A stretch of DNA of 5,173 nucleotides from an uncultured Bacteroidales bacterium (GTDB lineage: Bacteria; Bacteroidota; Bacteroidia; Bacteroidales; UBA4417), in assembly GCA_903917425.1 (NCBI GenBank), contig CAIXAQ010000907.1:1-5173 (forward strand), in the 5' to 3' direction. Positions within the stretch are counted from its first letter, which is position 1. The number at the start of each line of letters is the position of its first letter. Below the pieces are notes generated by a model. It was not told the origin of the DNA and did no database searches. It worked only from the letters and a program-made list of their open reading frames with translations. The translations under genes and the position numbers were made by a program. Of the stretch, positions 1-5,173 are shown piece by piece.

Positions 1-6
1 AATTTG

Positions 7-172
7 AAAATTTGAAAATTGAGTCTACTCTGGATAATAATGTTGGCCACAAATTGTTCAAAGTTTATTTTGTAATATACTGATTATTAACACTTCACCC
101 TTGGGGGGCAGGGGTGAAAAGGGTTGAAAATCAGCATTTGGAACTTTTCAGAGTGGACTCAAAATTTGAAAA
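7..172. mobile_element. MITE-like non-coding element (candidate)
   Basis: Two imperfect inverted repeats face each other at 19-32 (TTGAGTCTACTCTG) and 149-162 (CAGAGTGGACTCAA), with 13 of 14 positions complementary. Each contains its own short palindrome of the form GAGTNNACTC. Just outside or overlapping them is a 12-bp direct repeat, AAAATTTGAAAA, at 7-18 and 161-172. Inverted ends plus flanking direct repeats and no coding capacity resemble a miniature transposable element with a target duplication. The direct repeat is AT-rich, overlaps the right arm by two bases, and its TTTGAAAA core also occurs at 3-10, so chance or slippage could explain part of it. No transposase for it is present here. 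Confidence 0.35.
94..118. other. Hairpin with G-rich loop inside the leader region
   Basis: TTCACCC (94-100) pairs with GGGTGAA (112-118), giving a 7-bp stem with an 11-base loop containing a run of six G. A second, imperfect partner (AAGGGTTGAA) lies just downstream. There is no following T-tract on the plus strand, so it does not look like a classical terminator. It sits inside the MITE-like segment and may simply be that element's internal structure. Confidence 0.35.
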
Positions 173-208
173 AGTGATAATCGGTTCAATTTAAATCAGG
201 CTTCAAAA

Positions 209-1876
209 ATGAATACATCAGTTGCAATTAAGTGTGTAAATTCAGGAACAACCAGGATAGTTGGTAAAGGAACAACACTTCACGATGTGATCTCACAGTT
301 TGGCGTGAACATGAAAAACGCTATCCTGGGCGCTTTGGTCAATAATGTTTTGGAAGAACTTACTTTCGAAATATTTCACCCTGTTTCTATACAATTTATT
401 GATATTACCCATCCCGATGGCATGAGAATGTACCTGAGGAGCCTTTCGTTTGTACTTTGTAAGTCAGTGTATGATCTCTCGGCAATTTCGCACCTACGTA
501 TTGACCATTCCATAGCTAAAGGAATTTATTGCGATATCACTACTCATAATAAAGAATTATCTATCCAAGATGTAACGGGTATAAAACTTAGGATGCGGGA
601 AATTATTGATGCTGACCTTCCTTTTATAAACATCGAAGAAGAGACTAAGGAGGTAATCCTGAAATTCGAAGCACAAGGCTTGACAGATAAGATCAACCTG
701 TTGAAACACAAAGGCCAGAATTTTACAAGCTATTACAGCCTTGGCGGGCATCTCGGCTCTTTTTATGGTTGTATGGTTCCATCAACAGGCTACCTGAAGG
801 TTTTCGACCTGAACAAATACTTCAACGGCATGCTGTTGCAGTTGCCTCAGAAAAGCAACCCGCATTTTGTTGAAAATCTGGTAGTACAGAATAAATTGTT
901 TGAAATATTCCAGGAATTTTCGCAATGGACTAAAATTCTTGAAGTTCCAAATATAAGCGACCTGAACAATTCGTGTTCAAACGGTAAATCCGAAGTGCTG
1001 ATTAAGGTTTCGGAAGCTTTGCATGAGAAAAAAATCGGCCAGATTGCCGACAACATCCGTCTTCGGAATGGACATGTTAAGATCATCCTGATCAGCGGCC
1101 CTTCATCGAGCGGGAAAACGACTTTTGCAAAACGACTCGCCATACATTTGATTGTCAACGGAATGAAGCCTTTGAACTTATCGCTCGATAACTATTTTGT
1201 CGATCGCGATAATACACCTCTCGATGAAAACGGGAACCACGATTATGAAGCTGTCGAAGCATTGGATATAGCAACTTTTAACCAAAATTTACTGGCACTT
1301 CTGAATGGAGAACAAGTTGAACTGCCCAGGTTCTCATTCGAGACAGGAACGCGTTTCTATAATGGCGAAACTATGCAAATGAGCCCTGAAAATGTACTGA
1401 TAATTGAAGGCATTCATGGGTTAAACCCACAACTCACCAGTTCCATTCCGGCTGAAGCCAAGTTTAAAATATACGTATCGGCACTTACGTCCTTAAATAT
1501 TGATAATCATAACCGGGTGAGTACAACTGATAACAGGCTGATAAGGAGAATTGTACGTGATTACCGCTACCGGAAATATTCGGCCAGAGAAACCATTTCG
1601 AGATGGCAGAGTGTACGGCAGGGTGAAGAAAAACACATTTTCCCTTTCCAGGAAGAAGCCGATACCATGTTTAACTCTGCACTTTTATACGAGCTGGCGG
1701 TATTGAAACCGTTTGCCGAACCCATCTTACTTGAAGTTCAGGCCAACCAGCCCGAATATGCCGAAGCTGTGAGACTGCTCGATTTTTTCAGCTATTTTAA
1801 ACCTCTGAAGCCTACTGAAATTCCACCGACTTCTATTTTGAGAGAATTTTTAGGAGGGAGCAGTTTCATTTATTGA
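209..1876 (+). CDS. TGS-domain nucleoside (uridine-type) kinase
   Basis: Predicted to phosphorylate a nucleoside, probably uridine or cytidine, with a nucleoside triphosphate in cytosolic pyrimidine salvage; the substrate is inferred from the family. Residues 1 to about 65 look like a TGS domain. Residues about 70-205 resemble the second additional domain of threonyl-tRNA synthetase (IDHSIAKGIYCDI, then VPSTGYLKVFDL), without the HxxxH zinc motif usual there. The C-terminal half is a P-loop kinase of the uridine kinase/phosphoribulokinase fold: Walker A GPSSSGKTT at 297-305, SLDNYF with probable catalytic Asp327, an NHDYEAVEALD segment (343-353) at the substrate site, a Walker B-like IIEGIHGL around Glu400, and an Arg-rich lid (DNRLIRRIVRDYRYR, from 441). 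The length of 555 residues and the ending IPPTSILREFLGGSSF fit a complete member of the Bacteroidota/Thermotoga/Clostridia family. The ATG is preceded only by a weak AGG (199-201). The gene appears to be monocistronic and convergent with the next gene. Confidence 0.9.
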   Translation: MNTSVAIKCVNSGTTRIVGKGTTLHDVISQFGVNMKNAILGALVNNVLEELTFEIFHPVSIQFIDITHPDGMRMYLRSLSFVLCKSVYDLSAISHLRIDHSIAKGIYCDITTHNKELSIQDVTGIKLRMREIIDADLPFINIEEETKEVILKFEAQGLTDKINLLKHKGQNFTSYYSLGGHLGSFYGCMVPSTGYLKVFDLNKYFNGMLLQLPQKSNPHFVENLVVQNKLFEIFQEFSQWTKILEVPNISDLNNSCSNGKSEVLIKVSEALHEKKIGQIADNIRLRNGHVKIILISGPSSSGKTTFAKRLAIHLIVNGMKPLNLSLDNYFVDRDNTPLDENGNHDYEAVEALDIATFNQNLLALLNGEQVELPRFSFETGTRFYNGETMQMSPENVLIIEGIHGLNPQLTSSIPAEAKFKIYVSALTSLNIDNHNRVSTTDNRLIRRIVRDYRYRKYSARETISRWQSVRQGEEKHIFPFQEEADTMFNSALLYELAVLKPFAEPILLEVQANQPEYAEAVRLLDFFSYFKPLKPTEIPPTSILREFLGGSSFIY

Positions 1877-1938
1877 TTCGCCAAGTATTCTCAAAACCTA
1901 CTTCCAGGTAAGCAGAATGTGTAATAATGTATTATGTG

Positions 1939-4125
1939 CTAATGAATCACAATTTTTTCTTTATAAACATATCCTTTGGAATAAATGGAAACAAAGTAGA
2001 TCCCTTTTGAAAATTCAGAAAGGTCCATTTTATTCGTTATTTTTTGCTTACAATTTAATATTGAATAAATTTCTTCTCCAAACACATTGTAGATTTCTAT
2101 ACTTGTAACTTCTTCCCAGTCACCCTTTAGAGTGAATTTTCCTGTAGAAGGATTTGGGTAAAAAGATACAATAGGTGAAGAATTATTTCCAGATAATCCA
2201 ACATTGGTAATGTTATAGCAGGAGGAAGTATCGGAACAACTATTTTTGGTAACAATTACAGCATAATTTCCATTTTCAGTTGCAGTAAAACTTTGATTGT
2301 TTGCTCCTGAAATTGGTGTATTTCCATTGCAATCTATCCATTGATAGCTGGCACCATATGCATTAGCAAAAAGAGTTAATCCTGAAACAGAAACGGAAGT
2401 ATCTATTATATTTACTGCTATGCTTAATACCTGCGGTGAGCCGTCACCACATGAATTATTTCCCTTTACTTCGATGTTACCTGAATTTGCAGATGTTCCG
2501 TAATCTACAATTATGCTGTTTGTTGTGCTTGTTCCGCTTGCTCCTGTTGGCAAAGTCCAAATATAGGAAGTTGCATTTGTGATTGCAGGTACAGTATATG
2601 AAACGGAACTTTGTCCCCGACAAACGGTTGTATTTCCTGTGATAGGTCCCGCGGCAGCAGGAAGTGGATTTACCGTGATTGCCAGTAATGCAGATATTCC
2701 ATCACCGCAGGAATTGTGTCCATTCACAGTGATGTTGCCTGAAACCGAATAAGCGCCATAGTTCACAGTAATACTGTTTGTTGTACTGTTACCTGTTGCT
2801 CCTGTTGGCAAAGTCCAGGTATACGAAGTTGCATTTGTGATTATTGGTACTGTATAAGCAACTGAGTTCTGTCCCTGGCAAACGGTTGCTACTCCAGCAA
2901 TTGTTCCTGCTGCAACCGGCAAAGGATTTACGGTAATAGCAAGAGTTGAAGTACCTCCGTCACCACACGAATTTGTGCCTTTAACGATAATATTACCGGA
3001 AACAGCAGAAGTACCATAGTTCACAGTAATACTGTTAGTTATGCTGTTACCTGTTGCTCCTGTTGGTAAAGTCCAGATATACGAAGTCGCATTTGTGATT
3101 ATTGGTACTGTATAGGTAACTGAGTTCTGTCCCTGGCATACCGTTGTACTTCCTGTGATTATACCAGGCTGAGAAGGAGCAATGCAAGAGCTTTTGAGAA
3201 TAGTTCCTGAAACTCCAACGGCATATCCTGTATTAGGATTTGGGAAATAAATAGAATTTAAATTACCCGTTGAGCCATTAGAAAAAACAGTAACCCAATT
3301 TGTACCTCCGTTTGTAGTTTTCTGAATAATTCCATAACCTCCGTAATTACCAGCAACATAGCCTGTGCTGGCTTGAGTAAAAAAGACAGAATTAAAAAGG
3401 TTCCCACCGCCATAAGTTGATGACCAATTTGCACCGCTATTCGTAGTTTTAAGAAAAGCAGAATTTGCTCCAACAACAAAACCTGTATCAGAAGAAATAA
3501 ACTGAACATCATGTAAATCAAGGCTGCCAATACTTCCATTTCCCAAAACATTCCAGTTGTTTCCGCCATTTATTGTTTTATAGATGTAACCCGACGAACC
3601 AGTAACATATCCTGTATCCACTGAAGTAAACCACACTGAATACAGAGATACAAGTGAATTTATTCCGGTTTCTTTTACGAACCAGTTAGCCCCTCCATCA
3701 GTTGTTTTTCTGATTGTTCCTGATAAACCCACAGCATAACCTGTAGAACCATTATAAAAATAAACCGATAATAAATTGTGGTTTGTTCCACTAGTTTGTG
3801 CAGTCCAGTTTGTTCCGGCATTCGTTGTTTTAAGAATTGTTCCGGTTCCGCCAACAATATAACCGGTATCTGCATTAATGAAATAAACTGATAATAATGC
3901 ATTCGTTGTACCGCTGGTTTGTGCAGTCCAATTAGTACCTCCGTTGATAGTTTTACGAATTGTTCCCAAGTCACCAACTGCATAACCGATATCGGCAGCA
4001 GTGAAATAAACCGAATATAAAGTATTTGTTGTTCCGCTTATTTGTGCAATCCATTGTGCTTTTAATGTGAAATTACATAGTATTGTAAAGCAAATTATCG
4101 AGATGAATGATAATGATTTTTTCAT
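1939..4125 (-). CDS. Secreted beta-propeller/Ig-like protein with T9SS sorting domain
   Basis: An exported, probably surface-attached or released multidomain protein of unknown ligand. Residues 1-23 form a signal peptide (MKK, hydrophobic stretch, LKA just before Gln24). Residues 36-314 are seven tandem blades with the pattern (L/F)xSVxF...(D/S)TGYxVG...GTIxKTTNGGxNW, Trp at 66, 107, 148, 191, 234 and 277, resembling the Ycf48/BNR propeller family. Three Ig- or PKD-like repeats start near 321, 407 and 493, each about 86 residues, with CxGQxSVxYTVP and YxWTLPTGAxG signatures plus a GxNSCGDG motif. A further Ig-like segment covers about 573-640 (YQWIDCNG, ENGNYAVIVT). The C-terminus (651-728; FYPNPSTGKFTLKG, KGIYFVSI, YKEKIVIH) is a type A Por secretion sorting domain, normally cleaved during T9SS export. 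The start is set by the signal peptide. The leader is A-rich with no clear Shine-Dalgarno site, as is common in this phylum. The stop is TAG. Not part of an evident operon. Confidence 0.9.
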   Translation of the reverse strand: MKKSLSFISIICFTILCNFTLKAQWIAQISGTTNTLYSVYFTAADIGYAVGDLGTIRKTINGGTNWTAQTSGTTNALLSVYFINADTGYIVGGTGTILKTTNAGTNWTAQTSGTNHNLLSVYFYNGSTGYAVGLSGTIRKTTDGGANWFVKETGINSLVSLYSVWFTSVDTGYVTGSSGYIYKTINGGNNWNVLGNGSIGSLDLHDVQFISSDTGFVVGANSAFLKTTNSGANWSSTYGGGNLFNSVFFTQASTGYVAGNYGGYGIIQKTTNGGTNWVTVFSNGSTGNLNSIYFPNPNTGYAVGVSGTILKSSCIAPSQPGIITGSTTVCQGQNSVTYTVPIITNATSYIWTLPTGATGNSITNSITVNYGTSAVSGNIIVKGTNSCGDGGTSTLAITVNPLPVAAGTIAGVATVCQGQNSVAYTVPIITNATSYTWTLPTGATGNSTTNSITVNYGAYSVSGNITVNGHNSCGDGISALLAITVNPLPAAAGPITGNTTVCRGQSSVSYTVPAITNATSYIWTLPTGASGTSTTNSIIVDYGTSANSGNIEVKGNNSCGDGSPQVLSIAVNIIDTSVSVSGLTLFANAYGASYQWIDCNGNTPISGANNQSFTATENGNYAVIVTKNSCSDTSSCYNITNVGLSGNNSSPIVSFYPNPSTGKFTLKGDWEEVTSIEIYNVFGEEIYSILNCKQKITNKMDLSEFSKGIYFVSIYSKGYVYKEKIVIH
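2410..3165 (-). repeat. Three 258-bp tandem Ig-like domain repeats (coding)
   Basis: Three in-frame units of 86 codons occur at 2908-3165, 2650-2907 and 2410-2649 (the last slightly shorter before it diverges). The first two are very similar in DNA. Aligning 3019-3146 with 2761-2888 by eye gives about 10 differences in 128 positions, several of them silent. The third is clearly more diverged. This indicates a recent duplication or gene conversion of the first two domains. Confidence 0.8.
3184..4020 (-). repeat. Seven Ycf48/BNR-like propeller blade repeats (coding)
   Basis: This part of the secreted protein gene encodes seven blades of about 41-43 residues (residues 36-314). The most regular copies are the first three, with an exact 123-bp spacing between conserved Trp codons (66, 107, 148). 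The seventh blade lacks the final NW and ends at KSSC, after which the Ig-like part begins. Seven copies fit a closed seven-bladed propeller, as known for Ycf48-type proteins. Closure is inferred from the count. Confidence 0.8.
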
Positions 4126-4153
4126 TTTATTGATTCTTATTTTATTCTTATTT

Positions 4154-4201
4154 GTAAGTCTTTCCAGTTCGCTCCGTTTTATAAGTGGCCGCTGGCCTTA
4201 C
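4154..4201. repeat. Imperfect inverted structure in the leader of the secreted-protein gene
   Basis: The block is bounded by GTAAG (4154-4158) and CTTAC (4197-4201), with inner CCAG (4164-4167) and CTGG (4192-4195), and a compact GGCC-GCT-GGCC hairpin at 4187-4197. On the minus strand it contains GCCAGCGG, the same eight bases found at the foot of the transposase-associated hairpins. It is locally GC-rich in AT-rich surroundings. It could be a degenerate relative of those hairpins or a regulatory leader structure; neither is shown. Confidence 0.3.
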
Positions 4202-4247
4202 TTTTATTAATAAAAATTAAGTTGTCACTTTGGTGGTTATATTTTTT

Positions 4248-4418
4248 TTAACCATTGTATTGTTTTTTAAACTTGCCATAACGCCAATCCGTATAATAAC
4301 CTCCTTCAAACCCAGTTTCCGCACTAAATCTCCGATTAAGATTAGGCAAAAGCTTTGATATAAGCACAACATATCTCGCCCGCTGGCGCGGATTTCCAAT
4401 CCGTGCCACTTGTTCCAT
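4248..4418 (-). CDS. Small ORF of 56 codons abutting the transposase gene
   Basis: An ATG at 4418-4416 follows the TAA stop of the transposase gene with no gap (TAAATG), and the frame stays open to a TAA at 4250-4248. The peptide begins MEQVARIGNPRQRARYVVL and ends YYTDWRYGKFKKQYNG. Its first residues are translated from the REP-like hairpin. The second half, rich in Tyr, Gly, Trp and Lys, looks more protein-like than random translation, so this could be the tail of a displaced gene. I recognise no family. It could be translated by reinitiation, be a remnant, or be non-coding; there is no good Shine-Dalgarno site. Confidence 0.3.
   Translation of the reverse strand: MEQVARIGNPRQRARYVVLISKLLPNLNRRFSAETGFEGGYYTDWRYGKFKKQYNG
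4378..4407 (-). repeat. REP-like hairpin downstream of the transposase gene
   Basis: On the minus strand the arms GGCACGGATT and AATCCGCGCC enclose the loop GGA and are followed by AGCGGGC. Nine of ten pairs are Watson-Crick and the fourth is A·C. On the plus strand the same position is a G·T wobble, so that strand folds into a continuous 10-bp stem preceded by CCCGCT. It is the counterpart of the hairpin in the 72-bp array, in inverse orientation. It lacks a T-tract, so I do not call it a terminator. Confidence 0.75.
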
Positions 4419-4949
4419 TTATTCTATTACAAATATATCCAACATTCCTTTTCCTTCAGCATAATCAATTGCGCTGCTATAAACATAATCTTCGGCCCGA
4501 AAAACCAAACCTTCTTCAACCGGATTTTGATGTATATAATTTAGTTTTTGAGTAATAACGGCATTGCTCCAAAGTTCAACAGGCTGGTTATCTGCCCGCC
4601 AAAACCTGTTACCTTCCGGAGTTGCAAACTGTTTGACCAACCACTCTTTCCTGCTTTCCCGCTGGTTCTCCGAAATAGCCTTAAGTATAGCCTTACTCGT
4701 AAACTTCTTATAATCGCGCAAAATATCTGACAACGAATGTCCTTCTTCAGCCCGTGCAATCAGATGTACATGATTTGTCATAATACACCAGGCAAATAAT
4801 TCAAGGCCTTTGTTTTTCTGACAGTATGCAAGATTATCAACAAGAATATTCTTGTACTCGTTTCGTGTAAAAACATCAACCCAGCCTTGTACAGCAAACG
4901 TAATGAAATATACTCCATCTGGATTATGAAATTTGTATTTCCTGCTCAT
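4419..4949 (-). CDS. REP-associated tyrosine transposase (RAYT, Y1/HUH family)
   Basis: A single-strand DNA endonuclease/strand transferase of the IS200-like Y1_Tnp superfamily, expected to bind and cleave REP hairpins. The 176-residue protein starts with MSRKYKFHNPDGVYFITFAV, the typical opening of the Bacteroidota group. The metal-binding HUH motif is TNHVHLIA with His60 and His62. The segment LSDILRDYKKFTSK (72-85) is a conserved helix. FWRADNQPVELWSN (116-129) leads into KLNYIHQNPVEEGLV, where Tyr138 corresponds to the nucleophile Tyr115 of E. coli TnpA-REP by motif alignment. YSSAIDY closes the domain. No frameshift or missing key residue is seen, so it may be active. There is no clear Shine-Dalgarno site. 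A TATCTTTG lies 21 nt upstream of the ATG, inside the first 72-bp repeat. Its hairpin-flanked context supports the RAYT call over an ordinary IS200 transposase. Confidence 0.9.
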   Translation of the reverse strand: MSRKYKFHNPDGVYFITFAVQGWVDVFTRNEYKNILVDNLAYCQKNKGLELFAWCIMTNHVHLIARAEEGHSLSDILRDYKKFTSKAILKAISENQRESRKEWLVKQFATPEGNRFWRADNQPVELWSNAVITQKLNYIHQNPVEEGLVFRAEDYVYSSAIDYAEGKGMLDIFVIE

Positions 4950-4956
4950 TGATAGT

Positions 4957-5173
4957 GATCTGTGCTATTACAAAGATACTATTATTGGTAATTGTACCGG
5001 CACTGATTGCAAATCAGCGCCAGCGGGGGACCTGTGCTATTACAAAGATACTATTATTGGTAATTGTACCGGCACTGATTGCAAATCAGCGCCAGCGGGG
5101 GATCTGTGCTATTACAAAGATACTATTATTGGTAATTGTACCGGCACTGATTGCAAATCAGCGCCAGCGGGGG
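4957..5173 (+). repeat. Direct tandem array of 72-bp REP-containing units
   Basis: Three full units lie at 4957-5028, 5029-5100 and 5101-5172, plus one base of a possible fourth. By eye they differ only at the third base (GATC, GACC, GATC). Each unit holds CTATTACAAAGATA, a GGTA-ATTG-TACC mini-palindrome, and directly after it a hairpin with arms GGCACTGATT and AATCAGCGCC, loop GCA, then AGCGGGG. There are no variable spacers. The array continues at least to the window edge. Confidence 0.95.
4971..4978 (-). promoter_or_regulatory. Candidate -7 promoter element for the transposase gene
   Basis: On the minus strand this reads TATCTTTG, an exact match to the Bacteroidota -7 consensus TAnnTTTG, 21 nt from the transposase ATG. 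That would give a short leader of roughly 15 nt. No TTTG or TTG lies at the expected -33 distance, so the promoter would be -7 only or weak. The same element recurs at 5043-5050 and 5115-5122 because it belongs to the 72-bp unit. Confidence 0.45.

Larger units (their letters stand above)
4378..5173 (-). mobile_element. RAYT/REP module: transposase gene between oppositely oriented hairpin repeats
   Basis: A Y1 transposase gene is bracketed by cognate hairpins. One lies 11 nt beyond its stop (4378-4407) and reads GGCAC...AGCGGG on the minus strand. At least three more lie upstream of its start and read the same on the plus strand. The AGCGGG flank therefore points away from the gene on both sides. 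This arrangement is characteristic of REP-associated tyrosine transposases, which usually stay in place and act on dispersed REP hairpins. Whether the module itself moves cannot be told from the window. Its right boundary is not reached. Confidence 0.75.

Noticed and set aside
38..45. TAATGTTG as a -7 promoter element for the kinase gene
   Set aside because: It has one mismatch to TAnnTTTG, no well-spaced -33 TTG, and lies over 160 bases from the ATG.
557..1158. Minus-strand ORFs opposite the kinase gene
   Set aside because: They lie antisense to a well-supported conserved coding sequence and show no domain features.
1921..1936. Bidirectional terminator between the convergent genes
   Set aside because: Only a 5-bp AT stem (ATAAT/ATTAT) is present, with no GC-rich stem or adjacent T-tract.
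1917..2108. 63-codon plus-strand ORF
   Set aside because: It is antisense to the conserved T9SS sorting domain and has low-complexity content.
3258..3983. Two minus-strand ORFs of about 100 codons inside the secreted-protein gene
   Set aside because: They are alternate-frame readings of the blade repeats and have the repetitive composition expected of such shadows.
4217..4399. 60-codon minus-strand ORF starting at TTG
   Set aside because: It overlaps the more protein-like 56-codon frame, starts inside the hairpin and has no recognisable motif or ribosome binding site.
4957..5173. CRISPR array
   Set aside because: The units are repeated in full over all 72 bases with no variable spacers, and no cas genes are present.

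Overview
The window looks like chromosomal DNA from a member of the Bacteroidota. The evidence is a TGS-type nucleoside kinase of the kind common in that phylum, a secreted protein ending in a type IX secretion (Por) sorting domain, AT-rich DNA with weak Shine-Dalgarno sites, and a TAnnTTTG-type -7 element. No rRNA or tRNA genes and no CRISPR array were seen.

Layout: positions 1-208 are non-coding and hold a small MITE-like structure: inverted GAGTNNACTC-containing ends with 12-bp direct repeats beside them. At 209-1876 (+) lies a full-length nucleoside (uridine-type) kinase with an N-terminal TGS domain and a ThrRS-like second domain. It converges on 1939-4125 (-), a 728-residue exported protein: signal peptide, seven Ycf48/BNR-like blades, three 86-residue Ig-like repeats, a further Ig-like domain and a T9SS sorting domain. 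These two genes show no functional link.

The right end, about 4378-5173, is a mobile or domesticated-mobile module. It has a HUH/Y1 REP-associated tyrosine transposase (RAYT, 4419-4949, -) with its key residues intact. A REP-like hairpin lies 11 nt beyond its stop codon. Upstream, at least three near-identical 72-bp units each carry a cognate hairpin in the opposite orientation. The two hairpin versions differ by a compensated base pair and keep the same single non-Watson-Crick pair and the same AGCGGG flank, which strongly suggests that the hairpins are the transposase's DNA substrate. Each 72-bp unit also carries a TATCTTTG pointing at the transposase gene, so the repeat may bring its own promoter. 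A 56-codon ORF begins directly after the transposase stop and runs through the hairpin.

The array runs to the last base of the window, so its true length is unknown. RAYT/REP systems are known as a class. The less familiar aspects here are the 72-bp direct array, the strand-asymmetric hairpin and the repeat-borne promoter.
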